DNA of 64,000 nt from NCBI RefSeq assembly GCF_002872075.1, contig NZ_PGGU01000016.1, forward strand, positions 193,009 to 257,008, given 5' to 3'. This document shows positions 17,493-25,366 of this stretch, piece by piece (the stretch's first letter is position 1; each line of letters opens with the position of its first letter). Made by a program: the position numbers and the translations under genes. Origin of the DNA: Microbacterium aurantiacum. GTDB lineage: Bacteria; Actinomycetota; Actinomycetes; Actinomycetales; Microbacteriaceae. The notes below the pieces were generated by a model, which was not told the origin of the DNA, made no database searches, and worked only from the letters and a program-made list of their open reading frames with translations.

Positions 17493-18560
17493 TCAGCGGG
17501 CGGCGGCCGCGACCTCGAGCACGCGGGCGACGGACGCCTCCTCCCCCACGGAGATGCGGATGCCGTCGCCGCTGAACGGCCGTACGACGAGGTCCGCGGC
17601 GACGAACGCGGCGGCCACCTGGTCGGTGCGCTCCCCCGTCGGCAGCCAGATGAAGTTGCCCTGCGCGTCGGGCACGTCCCAGCCCTGGGCGTGCAGGCCG
17701 TCGCGGAGACGGGTGCGGCGCTCCACGATCACCGCGACACGATCGAGCAGCTCGGCTTCGGCGTCGAGGCTCGCGATCGCCGCGTTCTCAGCGGCCGACG
17801 TGACGGACAGCGGGATGCCGGTGGTGCGGGCGGCATCGAGCACCTTGCTGTTGCCGATCGCGTAGCCGATGCGGAGGCCGGCGAGCCCGTAGGCCTTGGA
17901 GAAGGTGCGCAGCACGACCACGTTCGGATGCTTCTCGAAGGAACGCTCCTTCAGGCCGTCTATGGCCCCGGGTGCCGTGACGAACTCGGCGTATGCCTCA
18001 TCGAGGACGATCAGGACGTCGTTCGGCACCCGGTCGACGAAGGCGGCGAACTCGGCGCTCGTGATGATCGGCCCGGTCGGGTTGTTCGGGGTGCACAGGA
18101 TGACGGCGCGGGTGCGTTCGGTGACCGCGTCGGCCATCGCGTCGAGGTCGTGCCGCGAATCGGCGGTCAGCGGCACCTGCACGCCGGTGGCGCCGGCGAC
18201 GAGGGGAAGGCTCGGGTACGCCTCGAAGGAGCGCCAGGCGTAGACGACCTCGTCGCCGACCGAGGAGGTCGCGAGGATCAGCTGGTGCAGGATCGAGACG
18301 GAGCCGGCGGCGACGTGCACCTGGTCGGAGTCGACGCCGTAGCGGACGGCGAGGCGCTCGCGCAGCCGGCCGGCCGAGGCATCCGGGTAGCGGTTGACCG
18401 GAGTCGTGTGCTGTAGCGCTGCGACGACGGAGGGCAGCGGGTCGAACGGGTTCTCGTTGCTGGACAGCTTGAACGCGTCAGGGCCGGCCTGCTTTCCCTG
18501 CCGGTACGGCGCCAGCGCGGCGATGGCGGGGCGGATGCGGGGCAGGATGGGCTCGGTCAC
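17493..18560 (-). CDS. hisC: Histidinol-phosphate aminotransferase
   Basis: The 355-residue PLP enzyme of aminotransferase class II has [13 protein letters not shown] at the N-terminus, the PNNPTGP motif (158-164), the DEAYAEF motif, and the PLP-binding lysine in [15 protein letters not shown] (Lys222). It converts histidinol phosphate and 2-oxoglutarate into imidazole acetol phosphate and glutamate. The rest of the his operon is not here. Some actinobacterial HisC-like proteins act on aromatic 2-oxoacids (PatA), which cannot be excluded. Confidence 0.85.
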   Translation of the reverse strand: MTEPILPRIRPAIAALAPYRQGKQAGPDAFKLSSNENPFDPLPSVVAALQHTTPVNRYPDASAGRLRERLAVRYGVDSDQVHVAAGSVSILHQLILATSSVGDEVVYAWRSFEAYPSLPLVAGATGVQVPLTADSRHDLDAMADAVTERTRAVILCTPNNPTGPIITSAEFAAFVDRVPNDVLIVLDEAYAEFVTAPGAIDGLKERSFEKHPNVVVLRTFSKAYGLAGLRIGYAIGNSKVLDAARTTGIPLSVTSAAENAAIASLDAEAELLDRVAVIVERRTRLRDGLHAQGWDVPDAQGNFIWLPTGERTDQVAAAFVAADLVVRPFSGDGIRISVGEEASVARVLEVAAAAR

Positions 18561-18614
18561 GAACCGAGTCTACGAGCGACGGATGCGACCTGGCCGCGGC
18601 GTTTCCGAGAGTAG

Positions 18615-18627
18615 TACCATATTGGTA
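18615..18627. promoter_or_regulatory. Palindromic operator overlapping the antitoxin start
   Basis: TACCA-TAT-TGGTA is a perfect 5-bp-arm dyad ending on the first base of the ATG at 18627. Ribbon-helix-helix antitoxins typically bind short dyads of this sort, so it is the likely autoregulatory site of the toxin-antitoxin operon. Confidence 0.6.
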
Positions 18628-18833
18628 TGGCCATGACCGTGCGGCTCCCGGAAGAACTCGACGCGAAGCTCGAGGAGATCGCCCGCGCCCGCCACATCTC
18701 GAAGCACGCGGTGATCATCGAAGCAGCGACACGATTCGCGAACAGCGAGTCGAAGACCGATCGTGTGCTGGCGATCGCGGACGAGATCTCGGAGCGATAT
18801 GCCGAGACGATCAAGCGGCTCGAAGACGCGTGA
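18627..18833 (+). CDS. Ribbon-helix-helix antitoxin, CopG-like
   Basis: The 68-residue protein begins with MTVRLPEELDAKLEEIARARHISKHAVIIEAATRF, the classic ribbon-helix-helix DNA-binding fold, followed by a C-terminal helix (SERYAETIKRLEDA) that probably neutralises the toxin. An alternative ATG is at 18633, and the operator overlaps the first start. The toxin gene starts 10 bp downstream. The pairing with Doc rather than Phd is seen in several actinobacteria. Confidence 0.82.
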   Translation: MAMTVRLPEELDAKLEEIARARHISKHAVIIEAATRFANSESKTDRVLAIADEISERYAETIKRLEDA

Positions 18834-18843
18834 CCGCGCGGCG

Positions 18844-19209
18844 ATGATCGAGTACATCGAGCCGGAGCAAGCGCTCGCCGTCATCGAGAAGCTCGGACTT
18901 CGCGTTCGCGATCGGGGCCTGCTCTTCTCCGCGCTGGCACGGCCATCGGCGAGCATGTTCGGCGTCGACGCCTATCCGACGCTCGAGGAGAAGGCCGCTG
19001 CGCTCATCAGCTCCCTCGGTCAGAACCATCCACTGTTCGATGGCAACAAGCGGCTGTCGCTGTACCTCACGTTCGCATTCATCCGCCTCAACGGCTTCGA
19101 GCTGACATTTACCAACGAGGAGGCGTTCGACCTCGTGCTCGGTGTCGCCCAGAGTCGCCTCGAGCTCGAGGAGATCGCCGAAGTCATCCGCGTGCACATC
19201 CGCCTTTGA
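18844..19209 (+). CDS. Doc/Fic-family toxin
   Basis: The 121-residue protein has the Fic-fold active-site motif HPLFDGNKR (His62 to Arg70), close to the Doc consensus of death-on-curing toxins, which phosphorylate EF-Tu. The Gly in DGNKR lies between the Doc (DANKR) and Fic patterns. Length is typical of Doc (about 125). The start at 18844 is chosen because the longer frame overlaps the antitoxin gene and lacks similarity. It forms a module with the upstream RHH antitoxin. Confidence 0.85.
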   Translation: MIEYIEPEQALAVIEKLGLRVRDRGLLFSALARPSASMFGVDAYPTLEEKAAALISSLGQNHPLFDGNKRLSLYLTFAFIRLNGFELTFTNEEAFDLVLGVAQSRLELEEIAEVIRVHIRL

Positions 19210-19251
19210 CCGGCTGACATCGGGCGCCGATCGTGCCACACTGAAACGATC

Positions 19252-19656
19252 ATGCGCTTCATCATCCGAGTCATCGTGAACGCCTTCGCCCTGTGGGTGG
19301 TGACGTTGATCCCCGTGCTGCAGGTGGCGATCACCGCCTTCCCTCCGGGCGAGACGCTGCAGCTCGTGCTGACGCTGCTCGCGGTCGGCGCGATCTTCGC
19401 GCTGGTGAACACGATCATCGGCACGATCGTGAAGATCGTCGCCTTCCCGCTCTACATCCTCACGTTCGGCCTGATCGGCTTCGTCATCAACGGCTTCCTG
19501 CTCTGGCTGACCGCCTGGATCACCAGCGGCTTCGGCTGGGGCCTCACCGTCGGCCACTTCTGGTGGGGCGTGCTCGCCGCGATCATCATCTCGGTGATCA
19601 ACGGCATCTTCGGCTTCATCCTGCGCCCGCAGAAGCGCCAGCCCCGCCGCGACTGA
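19252..19656 (+). CDS. Small four-helix membrane protein, PF04020-like (phage holin family 4)
   Basis: The 134-residue protein has four hydrophobic helices with small loops, including TLLAVGAIFALVNTIIGTIVK and FPLYILTFGLIGFVINGF, which are typical of the phage_holin_4_2 (PF04020) family of bacterial chromosomes. Despite the name, members are common chromosomal proteins of unknown function. The basic tail RPQKRQPRRD is cytoplasmic by the positive-inside rule. No phage genes are nearby. Confidence 0.8.
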   Translation: MRFIIRVIVNAFALWVVTLIPVLQVAITAFPPGETLQLVLTLLAVGAIFALVNTIIGTIVKIVAFPLYILTFGLIGFVINGFLLWLTAWITSGFGWGLTVGHFWWGVLAAIIISVINGIFGFILRPQKRQPRRD

Positions 19657-19657
19657 C

Positions 19658-20215
19658 GTGCCGCAGTTCGACGACGTCACCGTCCAAGCGGGCGGACAAC
19701 TGACTCTGTCTTCGTTCACGATCGACGATGTCCCCGCGCTGCTGGATGCTGTGGCCGACGACGAGATCCGCCGGTGGCTGCCCCTCCCCGATCCCTACAC
19801 GCGTGCGCTTGCCGAGTCCTGGTGCACGAGCATCACCCGTGAGCTCCGCGACAGCGGACGGGGCCTGGTGCTCGCCATCCGCGACCGCGGAGAATTCGCC
19901 GGCTGCATCGATGCCAAGCGAGTGGACTGGCGCGCGATGAGTGCAGAGTTCGGATACTGGAGTGCCGCAGGGCATCGTGGGAGAGGACTGATGCCCACCG
20001 CAGTCAACACTCGCTCGACCTGGATGATCCGCGAACTCAGATTCGAACGCATAGAGTTGCGCATCGCGCCGGACAATCAGAAGTCGATACGGGTCGCGCA
20101 GAAGGCAGGCTTCACCGCGGAAGGCATCGCCCGCAACGCCGGCTTCACGGATACCGGGCGCGTCGATCTCGCGATCTTCTCCAGGATTCGCACTGACCTC
20201 GCCCGCCCCATGTAG
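19658..20215 (+). CDS. GNAT-family N-acetyltransferase, RimJ/RimL-like
   Basis: The 185-residue protein carries the GNAT acetyl-CoA signature AAGHRGRGLMPTAV and the C-terminal ERIELRIAPDNQKSIRVAQKAGFTAEGI block, typical of the RimJ/RimL group that acetylates N-terminal residues or small amines. GTG at 19658 starts one base after the stop of the upstream gene, so the two are probably cotranscribed. The substrate is unknown. Confidence 0.85.
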   Translation: MPQFDDVTVQAGGQLTLSSFTIDDVPALLDAVADDEIRRWLPLPDPYTRALAESWCTSITRELRDSGRGLVLAIRDRGEFAGCIDAKRVDWRAMSAEFGYWSAAGHRGRGLMPTAVNTRSTWMIRELRFERIELRIAPDNQKSIRVAQKAGFTAEGIARNAGFTDTGRVDLAIFSRIRTDLARPM

Positions 20216-20245
20216 AACTCCGCCGACGCTCTTCCCCGCCGGGCA

Positions 20246-21535
20246 TCATGGCGCCCAGCCCGTGCGCTCGGCGCTGTACTCCGTCGACTCGATCACCTCG
20301 GCCTCATCGAGCATCCTCCAGTAGTCGTCGAGTGCCACGGCCCGCGGGTCGTCGGATGCATCGACCATCTCCGCAGTCTCGATGTAGGAGTGCATCCAGT
20401 GGGTGTCCACCCAGACGTCCTGCACCCCGTCGGACGCGTCTCCCTCTCTGGTCACGGTGAAGCTGCCGGGTGACCCGGTGCCGCCGGGGGACCCTCCTCC
20501 GGCGAGCGACGAGACGATGTCGTCGGAGTGCACCAGCTGGACCAGCAGCTGGTCCTCGCGCAGCGTCGGCTCGGTGGGGCTGCCCGCCGTCACCATCACC
20601 TGCACGTCGAACTCGCTCTCCATGGCGAGATGCGATGCGATCATTCCCGCCTGGGAGTGCGCGAACAGGTCCACGCGATCCCCCGGCCGGGCGCCCGCCG
20701 CCTCGAGCGCGTCGAGGGTGGCCTGGTAGGAGGCCGAGGTCTTGCCCGCGTAGAGCTCGGCGTTCGACTTCATGTCCCACGGATCGCCCGCGCCGAAGAA
20801 CGGCGACTGGGTTCCCTTGATGTACGCGATGAACTGGGTCGAACCGTCGCTCATCGTGAGGCGATCGATCCTGATCTGCGCTTCGGGCGCCTCCGGGAGG
20901 CGGCGAAAGGCGTCGGCGAGACTCGCCGGCGTGCCCACCGGGCTCGACGTCGCCACGGGCCGCACCGTCACCGGATCGGCCCTGCCGCTGAGCGTGCTCC
21001 CCGGGTGCACCTTGCCCAGCCCCAGCGTCGATCCGAGCAGGCCGCCGCTCACGAACAGGGGCGCCATCATCCCGCCGAGGTCGTACTGCGATGCGAGCCC
21101 TTCGTAGCGCCCGTCCTTCCAGCCCGCGACGAGCATGTCCGCCATCCCACCCAGCCGCTCATCGGATGCCTCCAGCCGCTCGATCCGCGCGTACAGCGCA
21201 TCCGCCGCCGCGGCATCCGTGAGCGCGAGCGCATCCGCCTGGGCGCGCAGCTCGACGAGTTCGTAGGCGTCGGCCATCAGCAGCGTGCCGACGCTCGCCT
21301 CCTCGCACCGGGCCCGAAGTTCTCCCGCGCGATCACCGCTCGTCCACAGCGCGACCGTGTCGAGCGCAGCGCTGAGCCCCGGTGCGTCGACGATGATCCC
21401 GTGCGCGCGGCGGATCGACGCCTGGGTGTCGGCGAAATGCGCTGCGACGGCGGCGATGCGCACTCCCACGTCGCGCAGCCCCTGGGTGTCGACCGCGATC
21501 GCACCGCCGTGGCTGATGTCGAGCTCGTCACTCAT
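20246..21535 (-). CDS. Serine-hydrolase-like protein with an N-terminal ESX-like helical region
   Basis: The 429-residue protein has a helical N-terminal region (1-150) like WXG100/ESX-type secreted proteins and a C-terminal alpha/beta-hydrolase-like domain. The possible nucleophile elbow is FAHSQAG (Ser294), the acid may be Asp338 or 339 in HSDD, and the base may be His379 or His382 in THWMH. A strand before the elbow (GDRVDLFAHS) and after it (VQVMVTAGSP) fits a lipase-like fold. The protein has no signal peptide. Its start overlaps the stop of a small helical protein gene by 4 bp. It may be an effector or a lipase; neither is proven, and I know no named family for certain. Confidence 0.6.
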   Translation of the reverse strand: MSDELDISHGGAIAVDTQGLRDVGVRIAAVAAHFADTQASIRRAHGIIVDAPGLSAALDTVALWTSGDRAGELRARCEEASVGTLLMADAYELVELRAQADALALTDAAAADALYARIERLEASDERLGGMADMLVAGWKDGRYEGLASQYDLGGMMAPLFVSGGLLGSTLGLGKVHPGSTLSGRADPVTVRPVATSSPVGTPASLADAFRRLPEAPEAQIRIDRLTMSDGSTQFIAYIKGTQSPFFGAGDPWDMKSNAELYAGKTSASYQATLDALEAAGARPGDRVDLFAHSQAGMIASHLAMESEFDVQVMVTAGSPTEPTLREDQLLVQLVHSDDIVSSLAGGGSPGGTGSPGSFTVTREGDASDGVQDVWVDTHWMHSYIETAEMVDASDDPRAVALDDYWRMLDEAEVIESTEYSAERTGWAP

Positions 21536-21795
21536 GCGGCACCGATCCTCTCCAGTTCACGCTCGCGTTCGAAGAGGCTCGCGAGCTCTGCCGAGGCGCG
21601 CGACCGGAGATCGGAGAGCAGCGCATGCAGCGCGCGCACGCCGTCCGACTGCCAGTCGCTGTCCTCGGCGAGTGTCTGGAGGCCGGCGACGGCGACGTCG
21701 AGAGCGGCGGTCGCCGACTCGATCTCGCGCCTGGCGGCGATCCAGGCCCACAGTGCTTCCGAGGAGCCGGCTCCGGCGATCGCGAATGAGTACAT
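21532..21795 (-). CDS. Small helical protein, ESX/WXG100-like
   Basis: The protein of 87 residues is almost all helix (SSEALWAWIAARREIESATAALDVAVAG ... RSRASAELASLFERERELERIGAA by segments) and carries a WAW patch where WXG100 proteins have their turn. Its gene overlaps the downstream hydrolase-like gene (ATGA). The ATG at 21795 is chosen because the upstream frame is a shadow of the phosphatase gene. The name is by fold-like resemblance; no secretion tail motif (YxxxD/E) is clear. Confidence 0.5.
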   Translation of the reverse strand: MYSFAIAGAGSSEALWAWIAARREIESATAALDVAVAGLQTLAEDSDWQSDGVRALHALLSDLRSRASAELASLFERERELERIGAA

Positions 21796-21928
21796 GCGCC
21801 CAGCATCCGTGGTCCGCGCCGTTGCCGGGATGCCGGTTCGCGCGACGGGTGGAGAGCTCGGACGCAATCGCTTCCGTGCAGAACCAGTGCGAGGACTCGG
21901 CTGTGCAGAAGCGCCGCCGCCGGGCACA

Positions 21929-22450
21929 ATGGACTCTGTGACATCCCCGGATCCCTTCCGCGTGATCTTCGTCTGCACGGGGAACATCTGCCGCTCGCCG
22001 ATGGCAGAAGTCGTGTTCCGCGACCTCGCCGAACGGCAGGGTCTCGGGTCGAGGATCGTGTCTCGCAGCGCCAGCACCGGCGACTGGCACCTCGGCGAGC
22101 GCGCCGATCACCGCACGATCGACTCGCTGTCACGGCGGGGGTACGACGGCTCGCAGCACCGGGCACGGCAGTTCACCACGGCGTCCTTCGCCGACAACGA
22201 CCTGATCGTCGCGCTCGACCGTACGCACGAGCGGATCCTCCGTGAGTGGGCCAACGGCGAAGATGAGGAGGGCAAGGTCACCCTGTTGATGTCCTTCGAC
22301 GCGGATGCCGACGGCCTCGACGTCCCCGATCCGTACTACGCGGGCGCGGACATGTTCGATTCCGTGCTCGGTATGATTGAGGCGGCGACTCGGGGTCTGT
22401 TCCACCAGCTCGAACCCGCCCTGCGTCTCCCCCGCACTCCCCGCATCTGA
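21929..22450 (+). CDS. Low-molecular-weight protein-tyrosine phosphatase
   Basis: The 173-residue enzyme has the LMW-PTP active site VFVCTGNICRSPMAE (Cys-X5-Arg) near the N-terminus and the general-acid Asp in DVPDPYY. It dephosphorylates protein tyrosines or acts as a related phosphatase. The ATG at 21929 (MDSVTS) or the GTG at 21938 could start it. The long upstream frame is a shadow of the divergent gene pair. purB begins 24 bp downstream. Confidence 0.9.
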   Translation: MDSVTSPDPFRVIFVCTGNICRSPMAEVVFRDLAERQGLGSRIVSRSASTGDWHLGERADHRTIDSLSRRGYDGSQHRARQFTTASFADNDLIVALDRTHERILREWANGEDEEGKVTLLMSFDADADGLDVPDPYYAGADMFDSVLGMIEAATRGLFHQLEPALRLPRTPRI

Positions 22451-22461
22451 CGGGCCCGATC

Positions 22462-22476
22462 AGGAGGACTCCCCTG
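22462..22476 (+). promoter_or_regulatory. Strong ribosome-binding site that fixes the purB CTG start
   Basis: AGGAGG at 22462-22467 is followed after six bases by CTG at 22474-22476. No other start codon is in frame between here and ATG/GTG codons deep inside the conserved protein. Confidence 0.8.
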
Positions 22477-23856
22477 ACTTTCCAGCCTTCGCTTCCGCCG
22501 CAGCCACTGAGCCCGCTCGACGGACGCTACCGCGCTGCCGTCGCCGGTCTCGCCGACTTCCTCTCCGAGGCGGGTCTCAACCGCGCCAGGGTCGAGGTCG
22601 AGGTCGAGTGGCTGATCGCCCTCACCGACCGCTCGCTGTTCGAGACCTCACCCCTGCCGGATGCCGACAAGGAGCGCCTGCGCGCGCTCTACCGCGACTT
22701 CGGACAGACCGAGATCGACTGGCTCGCCGAGAAGGAAGCCGTCACCCGCCACGACGTGAAGGCCATCGAGTACCTGGTGCGCGACCGGCTGTCGGCGCTC
22801 GGTCTCGACGGCATCGCCGAGCTCACCCACTTCGCCTGCACCAGCGAGGACATCAACTCGGTCTCGTACGCGCTCACCGTGAAGCGCGCCGTCGAGAACG
22901 TCTGGCTGCCGGCCCTGGACTCCGTGATCGCCAAGCTCCGCGAGCTCTCCGTCGAGCACGCAGATGCCGCCATGCTCTCCCGTACCCACGGCCAGCCGGC
23001 GACCCCGTCGACCATGGGCAAGGAGATCGCCGTCTTCGCATGGCGTCTCGAGCGGGTGCGCGCGCAGATCGCGGCATCCGACTACCTGGCGAAGTTCTCC
23101 GGCGCGACCGGCACCTGGTCGGCGCACCTCGCCGCCGATCCGGATGCGGACTGGCCGACCATCGCCCGCGAGTACGTCGAGGGCCTGGGTCTCGGCTTCA
23201 ACATCCTCACCACGCAGATCGAGTCGCACGACTGGCAGGTCGAGCTCTACGACCGGGTGCGTCACGCCGGCGGCATCCTGCACAATCTCGCCACCGACAT
23301 CTGGACCTACATCTCGCTCGGCTACTTCGCGCAGATCCCGGTCGCCGGAGCCACCGGCTCGTCGACGATGCCGCACAAGATCAACCCGATCCGGTTCGAG
23401 AACGCCGAGGCGAACCTCGAGCTGTCGGCGGCACTGCTCGGCTCGCTGTCGCAGACGCTCGTCACCAGTCGCCTGCAGCGCGACCTCACCGACTCGACGA
23501 CGCAGCGCAACATCGGCGTCGCGTTCGGGCACTCGCTGCTCGCGCTCGACAACCTGCGCCGCGGACTGAACGAGATCTCGCTGTCGCGCGACGTGCTGCT
23601 CGCCGATCTCGACGTGAACTGGGAAGTGCTGGCCGAGGCCATCCAGACCGTCATCCGCGCCGAGGTGGTCGCCGGCCGTTCCACGATCAGCGACCCGTAT
23701 GCGCTGCTGAAGGAGCTCACTCGCGGTCACCGCGTCGGCGGACCGGAGCTCGCCGCGTTCGTCGAGGGCCTGGAGATCGGGGATGCCGCGAAGCAGCGCC
23801 TCATCGCCCTCACCCCCGCGACCTACATCGGCATCGCCGAGCGCCTCGCGAAGTAG
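22474..23856 (+). CDS. purB: Adenylosuccinate lyase, CTG start codon
   Basis: The 460-residue enzyme splits SAICAR and adenylosuccinate in purine synthesis. It has the N-terminal SPLDGRYR motif typical of the PurB type, SEDINSVSYAL, the catalytic-loop signature GSSTMPHKINPIRFENAEAN, and the C-terminal lyase domain. The conserved N-terminus requires a start before SPLDGRYR, and there is no ATG, GTG or TTG in frame there. The CTG at 22474 lies 6 bases after a perfect AGGAGG (22462-22467), so it is the start by site spacing. The protein would begin MTFQPSLPPQPLSPLDGRYR. Confidence 0.93.
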   Translation: MTFQPSLPPQPLSPLDGRYRAAVAGLADFLSEAGLNRARVEVEVEWLIALTDRSLFETSPLPDADKERLRALYRDFGQTEIDWLAEKEAVTRHDVKAIEYLVRDRLSALGLDGIAELTHFACTSEDINSVSYALTVKRAVENVWLPALDSVIAKLRELSVEHADAAMLSRTHGQPATPSTMGKEIAVFAWRLERVRAQIAASDYLAKFSGATGTWSAHLAADPDADWPTIAREYVEGLGLGFNILTTQIESHDWQVELYDRVRHAGGILHNLATDIWTYISLGYFAQIPVAGATGSSTMPHKINPIRFENAEANLELSAALLGSLSQTLVTSRLQRDLTDSTTQRNIGVAFGHSLLALDNLRRGLNEISLSRDVLLADLDVNWEVLAEAIQTVIRAEVVAGRSTISDPYALLKELTRGHRVGGPELAAFVEGLEIGDAAKQRLIALTPATYIGIAERLAK

Positions 23857-23899
23857 GCGATCCCGCGGAGTCGAGCCTTCGTGCGCCGACGGTTCTGCG

Positions 23900-23999
23900 G
23901 CGAGTGCACGGCCTGTTGCCGAACGCACGGCTTATTCGCGTGAAGAACCCGTGCACTCGACGAGATCCCGTGCACTCGACGACGCCGGTAGCGGCGTCG
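23900..23999. repeat. Dyad and direct-repeat element between convergent genes (family B)
   Basis: CGAGTGCACGG (23901-23911) is the reverse complement of two later copies of CCGTGCACTCG. Those copies belong to a 16-bp direct repeat, CCCGTGCACTCGACGA, at 23948-23963 and 23967-23982. A GACGCC/GGCGTC hairpin follows at 23980-23998. The element separates purB from the convergent membrane-protein gene. Confidence 0.75.
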
Positions 24000-24017
24000 T
24001 TCACGCACGGGGGGCTA

Positions 24018-24374
24018 CTATGCGCGCGGCGCAGCGCCCCCGGGGTTCACGTCATCCGCGCCGTCGGCCGGCTCTTTGTCGAACAGCACGGGACGATCGA
24101 CCGTCTTCGTGACCTCGGCCGGGTCGACGGCGAGGATCAGCATCGCCAGGATCAGCAGGGTGGCGATGAATGCGCCGCCGCCGACGACGAGGCCGAGCGC
24201 GATCGGGGTGAGTCCGTCATAGGTGCCGGCGGCGATCGCCGCGTTCACCCGTGCGGTGAAGGCGCCGGTCGAGACGAGGGTCACGACCATCGCGAAGATG
24301 CCGCAGGCGAGGGCGATGCCGAGCAGATGCAGCGGTCGCAGGATGTCCCGACGGGTGGGCTTCTCGTCGCTCAT
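24018..24374 (-). CDS. Small membrane protein of unknown function
   Basis: The 118-residue protein has two or three membrane helices (LLGIALACGIFAMVVTLVSTG and LGLVVGGGAFIATLLILAML) and an acidic C-terminal tail. The ATG at 24374 overlaps the stop of the gene before it (ATGA). I recognise no family. The tight coupling suggests it works with the upstream membrane protein. Confidence 0.7.
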   Translation of the reverse strand: MSDEKPTRRDILRPLHLLGIALACGIFAMVVTLVSTGAFTARVNAAIAAGTYDGLTPIALGLVVGGGAFIATLLILAMLILAVDPAEVTKTVDRPVLFDKEPADGADDVNPGGAAPRA

Positions 24375-25033
24375 CGCTCTCCTCCGCGATCCGCCGCTGC
24401 CGGCGTCGCGCTCTGGTCGGGTTCGGTGATGCCGGCATCCACCGCTGTGTCCTGGCCGCGGGGGCTGAGCCCGGCGATGCCGAGGAAGACCGCGACGATG
24501 GCCGCGTAGGCGCCGAGCATCCCGACGCCGAGGATGATGCCGGTGAGTTCGAACGTTCCGGCGCTCTCGATCGAGTACTCCTGCACGAGCCCGGCGGGGA
24601 TGAGCAGGAGCAGGATGCCGAGCAGGATGCCGAAGGCGCCGACGGTGATCGAGTCGCGCGCGGTCGGGTCGTCGATGCGTCGGGCGCGGATGCCGGCGAG
24701 CAGTTCGATGCCGCCGGTGATCAGGGCCCAAGCGCTGACGACGGCGAAGAACAGGTCGTCGCTGCGCCAGGGCGGGATGCCGCTGAGCATGCCGGCCGCG
24801 AATCCGAGCGCGGCGAGCAGCAGGTACGACCACCGGGAGCCGGCGGGGACGGCGAGCCAGGCCGCGAGCACGAGGACGAACGCGCTGACGAACGCGAAGC
24901 CGCTGAAGACCGACAGACCGACGGCCGCCGAGTGGTCAGGCGAGAACGTGATCATCAAAGCTGCGGCCGCCGCGAACAGTGCACGAATCAGCTGTACGTT
25001 GCGCACGGTGAAGGTGCGAGCAGGGGCAGACAT
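24371..25033 (-). CDS. Membrane protein of unknown function, HdeD/DUF308-like
   Basis: The 220-residue protein has six or seven hydrophobic helices in pairs (AALMITFSPDHSAAVGLSVF, AFVLVLAAWLAVP, WSYLLLAALGFAAGML, DLFFAVVSAWALITGGIELLAG, GAFGILLGILLLLIPAGLV, GMLGAYAAIVAVFLG). The WALITGGIELLAGIRAR repeat-like piece recalls the short-repeat family that includes HdeD. No enzyme motif is present. It is coupled with the next gene, and its start at 25033 is followed upstream by a strong terminator-like hairpin. Confidence 0.65.
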   Translation of the reverse strand: MSAPARTFTVRNVQLIRALFAAAAALMITFSPDHSAAVGLSVFSGFAFVSAFVLVLAAWLAVPAGSRWSYLLLAALGFAAGMLSGIPPWRSDDLFFAVVSAWALITGGIELLAGIRARRIDDPTARDSITVGAFGILLGILLLLIPAGLVQEYSIESAGTFELTGIILGVGMLGAYAAIVAVFLGIAGLSPRGQDTAVDAGITEPDQSATPAAADRGGER

Positions 25034-25146
25034 GACGATCCAGGATCCTCCGGGGTGTTCCCCCCAGTCTACGCGGGGTGCCGAACCCGGAGCGCCGCGC
25101 TGCGGGCGACGGTGGACGCTCCGTCCTGCCGCCTCACGGGAGTGAT

Positions 25147-25185
25147 GAGGCCCGGCGGATCTCCCCAGAATCACCGCCGGGCCTC
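25147..25185. terminator. Strong GC-rich hairpin with no obvious gene to terminate
   Basis: GAGGCCCGGCGG (25147-25158) pairs perfectly with CCGCCGGGCCTC (25174-25185) across a 15-base loop. No U-run follows on either strand, which is common in actinobacteria. The flanking genes diverge here, so no protein gene ends at this hairpin. Confidence 0.6.
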
Positions 25186-25330
25186 AATCAGGTTTCGCAG
25201 CGTGGGGGTTCACTGCGTCAGGCCGAGGTCCTCCGCAGGATCGAGCCCCTCCCTGCTTCGGGTACAGCCTGTTGACCCCACTTCGCCACCTCATCCCCAA
25301 GAGGCGCCCATGCGGTCGTATGCTCACTGT
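25186..25330 (-). ncRNA. Candidate structured RNA ending at the 25147-25185 hairpin (weak)
   Basis: The 333-bp gap at 25034-25366 holds no convincing gene. On the minus strand this stretch has complementary segments that could fold: GTGGGG near 25280 with CCCCCAC near 25204, CAGGC near 25269 with GCCTG near 25220, and a GATCCTGCGGAGGAC hairpin near 25235. A terminator-like hairpin stands at its 3' end. It matches no RNA family I know (no SRP, tmRNA, RNase P or 6C signature). The promoter is not clear, so the call rests on the unexplained terminator and pairing. Confidence 0.25.
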
Positions 25331-25366
25331 AAAGGGGAATTCTTCACATACCGGAGGGGGTCTGTG

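Noticed and set aside
18560-18626. Horizontal transfer of the toxin-antitoxin region with an attachment site
   Set aside because: Base composition fits the surroundings and no flanking repeat or integrase is seen.
19252-19656. Prophage signal from a holin-like gene
   Set aside because: PF04020 proteins are common chromosomal membrane proteins; no other phage gene, integrase or att site is nearby.
25186-25330. SRP RNA, tmRNA or RNase P RNA in the divergent gap
   Set aside because: None of the conserved cores (such as the GGAAGCAGC-like loop of SRP RNA) is present.
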